A DNA stretch of 64,000 nt, from contig NZ_CP071953.1 in assembly GCF_020084865.1 (NCBI RefSeq), positions 744,001-808,000 on the forward strand, read 5' to 3'. The notes beneath the pieces are model-generated. The model was not told the DNA's origin. It was given only the letters and a program-made list of their open reading frames with translations, and searched no databases. The stretch comes from Candidatus Kaistella beijingensis. Its GTDB lineage: Bacteria; Bacteroidota; Bacteroidia; Flavobacteriales; Weeksellaceae. Below are positions 61,461 to 64,000 of this stretch, one piece after another (position 1 is the stretch's first letter; each line of letters begins with the position of its first letter). A program made the translations under genes and the position numbers.

Positions 61461-61489
61461 GAATCTTGAATATTTGAATCTTGAATAAA
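61461..61489. repeat. Heptad repeat running into the GT2 start codon
   Basis: GAATCTT (61461-61467), GAATATT, T, GAATCTT (61476-61482), GAATAAA. The TTG at 61481 used as the start codon is part of the array. Confidence 0.5.
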
Positions 61490-62446
61490 TTAGCAATCGT
61501 CATTTTAAGTTGGAACGGCAAAAATTGGTTGGAAAAATTTCTACCCAAAGTCATTCTTTATTCCCAAAATGCAGAAGTCTATGTAGTTGACAACGGTTCA
61601 ACTGATAATTCCGTAGAATTTTTAAACTTGAATTTTCCAACGGTTAAAATTGTTCAGAATAAAGAAAATTTTGGTTTTGCAGGCGGTTACAATGAAGGTT
61701 TAAAAAAGATTGATGCCGAAATTTACTGCCTTCTAAACTCCGATGTAGAAGTGACTGAAAACTGGTTGCAACCTGTTTTAAATTTGTTTGAAAAAGACAA
61801 AAACATTGCTGCAGTTCAACCGAAAATTTTGGATTACAACAAAAGAAATTATTTCGAATTTGCAGGTGCTGCAGGTGGTTTTATCGATAATCTTGGTTAT
61901 CCTTATTGTAGAGGAAGAGTTTTTGAAAAAACCGAGGAAGATAAAGGTCAGTATGATGACGAAACCGAAATTTTCTGGGCTTCAGGTTGCTGTTTTTTTA
62001 TTCGCTCCAAGGATTTTTGGGAACAAAAAGGGTTTGATGAAAGATTTTTCGCTCATCAAGAAGAAATTGATTTGTGTTGGCGTTTGATTAACTCGGGAAA
62101 GAAAATTTTCTACACCGCGAAATCCACTGTTTATCATGTCGGTGGTGGAACTTTGAGTAAACAAAGCGCAGAAAAAACTTATCTCAACATCCGAAATAAT
62201 CTTTCGATGTTGTTGAAAAACTTGCCTTTTCGAAAACTGATTTGGTTGATCTTTTTCCGTTTGTGTTTGGACGCAATTGCCGGAATTTATTTTGGCTTAA
62301 AAAACGGTTTCCCTCATTTTTGGGGAGTTGTAAGGGCTCATTTTGGATTTTATGCCCAAGTTCCGGAAACCATAAAACGTCGTGGAAATAATCAAATCCA
62401 TGATTACTTTCAATCCAAATGGTTGATTTTTAGACATTTCCTGTAG
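61481..62446 (+). CDS. Glycosyltransferase family 2 protein
   Basis: A 321-residue GT-A inverting glycosyltransferase. Seen: VILSWNGKNWLEKFLP, VVDNGSTDNSVEF, the DxD-type metal motif in LLNSDVEVTE, GCCFFIRSKDFWE, and FFAHQEEIDLCWRL with the catalytic base region. This matches rhamnosyltransferase-like enzymes that build cell-surface glycans. The C-terminal helix KLIWLIFFRLCLDAIAGIYFG suggests membrane association. The start is TTG 61481, no ATG being available; the family begins MNKLAIVIL. A heptad array supplies this codon. Confidence 0.88.
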   Translation: MNKLAIVILSWNGKNWLEKFLPKVILYSQNAEVYVVDNGSTDNSVEFLNLNFPTVKIVQNKENFGFAGGYNEGLKKIDAEIYCLLNSDVEVTENWLQPVLNLFEKDKNIAAVQPKILDYNKRNYFEFAGAAGGFIDNLGYPYCRGRVFEKTEEDKGQYDDETEIFWASGCCFFIRSKDFWEQKGFDERFFAHQEEIDLCWRLINSGKKIFYTAKSTVYHVGGGTLSKQSAEKTYLNIRNNLSMLLKNLPFRKLIWLIFFRLCLDAIAGIYFGLKNGFPHFWGVVRAHFGFYAQVPETIKRRGNNQIHDYFQSKWLIFRHFL

Positions 62447-62495
62447 ATTTTCTGAAAAATTCTTTTTCTTTTTAATTAATTCCAATAAAAATCTC

Positions 62496-62503
62496 TACTT
62501 TTG
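62496..62503 (+). promoter_or_regulatory. -7 promoter element of the first alpha/beta hydrolase gene
   Basis: TACTTTTG, 9 bases before ATG 62513; near-leaderless. Confidence 0.35.
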
Positions 62504-62512
62504 TAATGATTT

Positions 62513-63370
62513 ATGAAAATAGATATTTATCTCGTCATCGGAATTATCGTAGCCAGTACCTTGATTATCGGGTTGATCATCTATTTTTTTCAACACAAAT
62601 TTTTCTTCCAGCCAGAAAAACTTCCACCCGATTTCAAGTTTGCGTACGATAATTTGAAAGCCGAAGAAGTCACCGTGGAACCTGAACCGGGAGCAAAAAT
62701 CAATTATCTGCATTTCATCGTCGATAACCCGAAAGGAGTCGTGATTTATTTAAAGGGAAATACGAAAAGTATCAAAGGTTGGGGAAAATTCGCCATCGAT
62801 TTCACGCGACTTGGTTACGAAGTCATCATGATGGATTATCGCGGATTCGGGAAAAGCACCGGAAAACGCAACGTCGAAGCCATGAAACGTGATTCACAAT
62901 TCATCTACAATCTTGCAAAAAAGCAATATTCAGAAGACAAAATTGTTGTTTACGGTCGTTCTCTCGGCTCGGGATTTGCGGCGCGATTGGCTGCGAAAAA
63001 CAATCCGCGACTTCTGATTCTCACTTCTCCACTTTATTCTTTGTTAAGGACGATTCACCGTTACCTTCCGTTTATGCCTGCAAAACCTTTTTTGCGCTAC
63101 AATATTCCGACTTTTCATTATTTAAAAAATGTTCGTTGTCCTATAAAAATTATTCACGGAAGTGATGACAAACTCGTTCCAATAAGCACTGCAGTTGATT
63201 TGTCAGAAATTAATCCCGAATTGACTAGGCTTTACGTGATTTTGAGAGCAGGACACATCAACGTACATCAGTTTGAAGAATATCACCGAGTGATGGAGGA
63301 GATTTTTGAGGAAAGAAAAGTCTTCATCAATGCCGAAACAACGAGTTTGGGTTATTCGCACAGGAAGTAA
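62513..63370 (+). CDS. Alpha/beta hydrolase, membrane-anchored
   Basis: A 285-residue serine hydrolase of the YqiA/BEM46-like group. An N-terminal helix (about 5-27) anchors it. Seen: IYLKGNTKSIKGWG (where most members have HGN), MMDYRGFGKSTGK, nucleophile elbow GRSLGSG, then HGSDDKLVPIS with the acid and GHINVHQF with the His. The substrate is unknown. In the usual oxyanion motif HGNxxN this protein has KGNTKS, so the His is missing, which may alter catalysis. The next gene is its paralogue. Confidence 0.88.
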   Translation: MKIDIYLVIGIIVASTLIIGLIIYFFQHKFFFQPEKLPPDFKFAYDNLKAEEVTVEPEPGAKINYLHFIVDNPKGVVIYLKGNTKSIKGWGKFAIDFTRLGYEVIMMDYRGFGKSTGKRNVEAMKRDSQFIYNLAKKQYSEDKIVVYGRSLGSGFAARLAAKNNPRLLILTSPLYSLLRTIHRYLPFMPAKPFLRYNIPTFHYLKNVRCPIKIIHGSDDKLVPISTAVDLSEINPELTRLYVILRAGHINVHQFEEYHRVMEEIFEERKVFINAETTSLGYSHRK

Positions 63371-63380
63371 TTATCATCAC

Positions 63381-63430
<50 letters not shown>

Positions 63431-63450
63431 TTATTTTTGCTGAAAGCCAA

Positions 63451-63482
63451 TTGCCGAAACCCAAAAGCATTTGCTATCTTTG
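63451..63482 (+). promoter_or_regulatory. Promoter of the second alpha/beta hydrolase gene
   Basis: TTG (63451-63453), 21 bases, TATCTTTG (63475-63482), just 4 bases before ATG 63487, giving a leaderless or near-leaderless message. Confidence 0.55.
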
Positions 63483-63486
63483 CACA

Positions 63487-64000
63487 ATGTCCGAATTACT
63501 CAAATATTTTCAGGAAAAAGTGGTTTTTTTGCCGGTTATTTTGCCAAATGACCACACTTACGATTTTGAAAATGATTTTGAGGAATATCTTTGGGACACT
63601 CCTTTTGATGGGAAAATCAATGTGCTTCATTTCAGGATTAAAAATCCAAAAGGAGTCATCGCCTACTTCCACGGAAATGCGGATAATCTTCACCGATGGG
63701 GAAAAATTGCAGTGGATTTTACGAAATTTGGATATGATGTTTTGGTGATGGACTATCGTGGTTACGGAAAAAGTTCAGGCCCAAGAAATGAGGAATACCT
63801 TTATTCTGATGCTCAATTTTTTTATGATTTTGCCAAGGAAAATTATGGCGAGAACAAGATTATTGTGTACGGAAGAAGTTTAGGCGGCGCATTTGCAACA
63901 AAAATTGCAGGAGAAAACCAGCCAAAAATGGTGATTTTAGAAGCCACCTTTTACAATCTTCAAGACATTGTAAACCGTTGGTTGCCGGGAAAAGTCACCG
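63487..64000 (+). CDS. Alpha/beta hydrolase, 3' end cut by window edge
   Basis: The first 171 codons of a serine hydrolase closely like the previous gene, from ATG 63487 and open to the edge. It lacks the N-terminal membrane helix. Seen: VIAYFHGNADNLHRWG with the usual HGN oxyanion motif, VMDYRGYGKSSGPRN and the nucleophile elbow GRSLGGAFA. The acid and His of the triad must lie beyond the window. The pair looks like a tandem duplication that has diverged; this copy keeps the canonical HGN motif, the first does not. Confidence 0.88.
   Translation, partial: MSELLKYFQEKVVFLPVILPNDHTYDFENDFEEYLWDTPFDGKINVLHFRIKNPKGVIAYFHGNADNLHRWGKIAVDFTKFGYDVLVMDYRGYGKSSGPRNEEYLYSDAQFFYDFAKENYGENKIIVYGRSLGGAFATKIAGENQPKMVILEATFYNLQDIVNRWLPGKVT

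Overview
The window is chromosomal DNA of a member of the Bacteroidota, class Flavobacteriia, most likely a Chryseobacterium-like member of the Weeksellaceae. The grounds are: low G+C; promoters of the Bacteroidota type (TTG, 17-23 bases, then TAnnTTTG) and few classical ribosome binding sites; gliding genes gldF and gldG; three proteins with type A sorting domains for the type IX secretion system (T9SS); an F-type ATP synthase locus without the beta and epsilon genes; and many intergenic palindromes with C-TTC-G or TAAA tips. I see no rRNA, tRNA, CRISPR array, prophage or intact insertion sequence. Nearly everything is core metabolism, so most of the novelty lies between genes.

Layout. 1-8.6 kb: lpdA (cut by the window edge), a glycosyltransferase, a decayed toxin-antitoxin remnant, recQ, kdsD, tatC, an NAD-binding epimerase-like protein and an SRPBCC protein. 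8.7-14.7 kb: a metallo-beta-lactamase-fold hydrolase, a thiolase, an HxlR regulator, a DUF1801 protein, a rhomboid protease, clpS and a CNNM/CorC-type membrane protein. 14.8-20.1 kb: two secreted surface proteins, then a LytTR response regulator broken by one base and its TPR-containing sensor kinase. 20.1-26.2 kb: ATP synthase genes atpZ, a small membrane protein, atpB, E, F, H, A, G. 26.5-36 kb: ffh, a beta-barrel protein, phoH, a SAM hydrolase, a secreted M12B-like metalloprotease, hemJ, gldF and gldG. 36-47.9 kb: a DUF4268 protein, kbl, a T9SS-sorted M1 aminopeptidase, dacB, priA, proline dehydrogenase, aroB and a second beta-barrel protein. 47.9-58.3 kb: purF, purC, a satD-DUF3307 pair, purL, purB and an SDR. 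58.3-64 kb: an aldehyde dehydrogenase, a thioredoxin-like lipoprotein, a lipid A-type acyltransferase, a GT2 glycosyltransferase and two tandem alpha/beta hydrolases, the last cut by the window edge.

The most striking locus is satD-DUF3307, set among the purine genes. Immediately upstream of satD lie five 20-bp palindromic boxes (TAT(A/T)AGC, 6 bases, (A/G)CTTATA) in strict 28-29 bp register, like an iteron or operator array. SatD has a C-terminal helix-turn-helix, and its N-terminal part has two motifs (GDIINS and YRGDEF) that recall class III cyclase or GGDEF folds. The next gene, directly abutting, encodes a membrane protein with a regular His/Asp pattern. I infer a self-regulated signalling module.

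Other points are three single-base frame disruptions (a ParE-like toxin, the DUF1801 protein and the LytTR regulator, the last two in A-homopolymers), several families of dispersed intergenic repeats, and 7-8 bp tandem arrays running into or close to the non-ATG start codons of priA, the GT2 gene and tatC.
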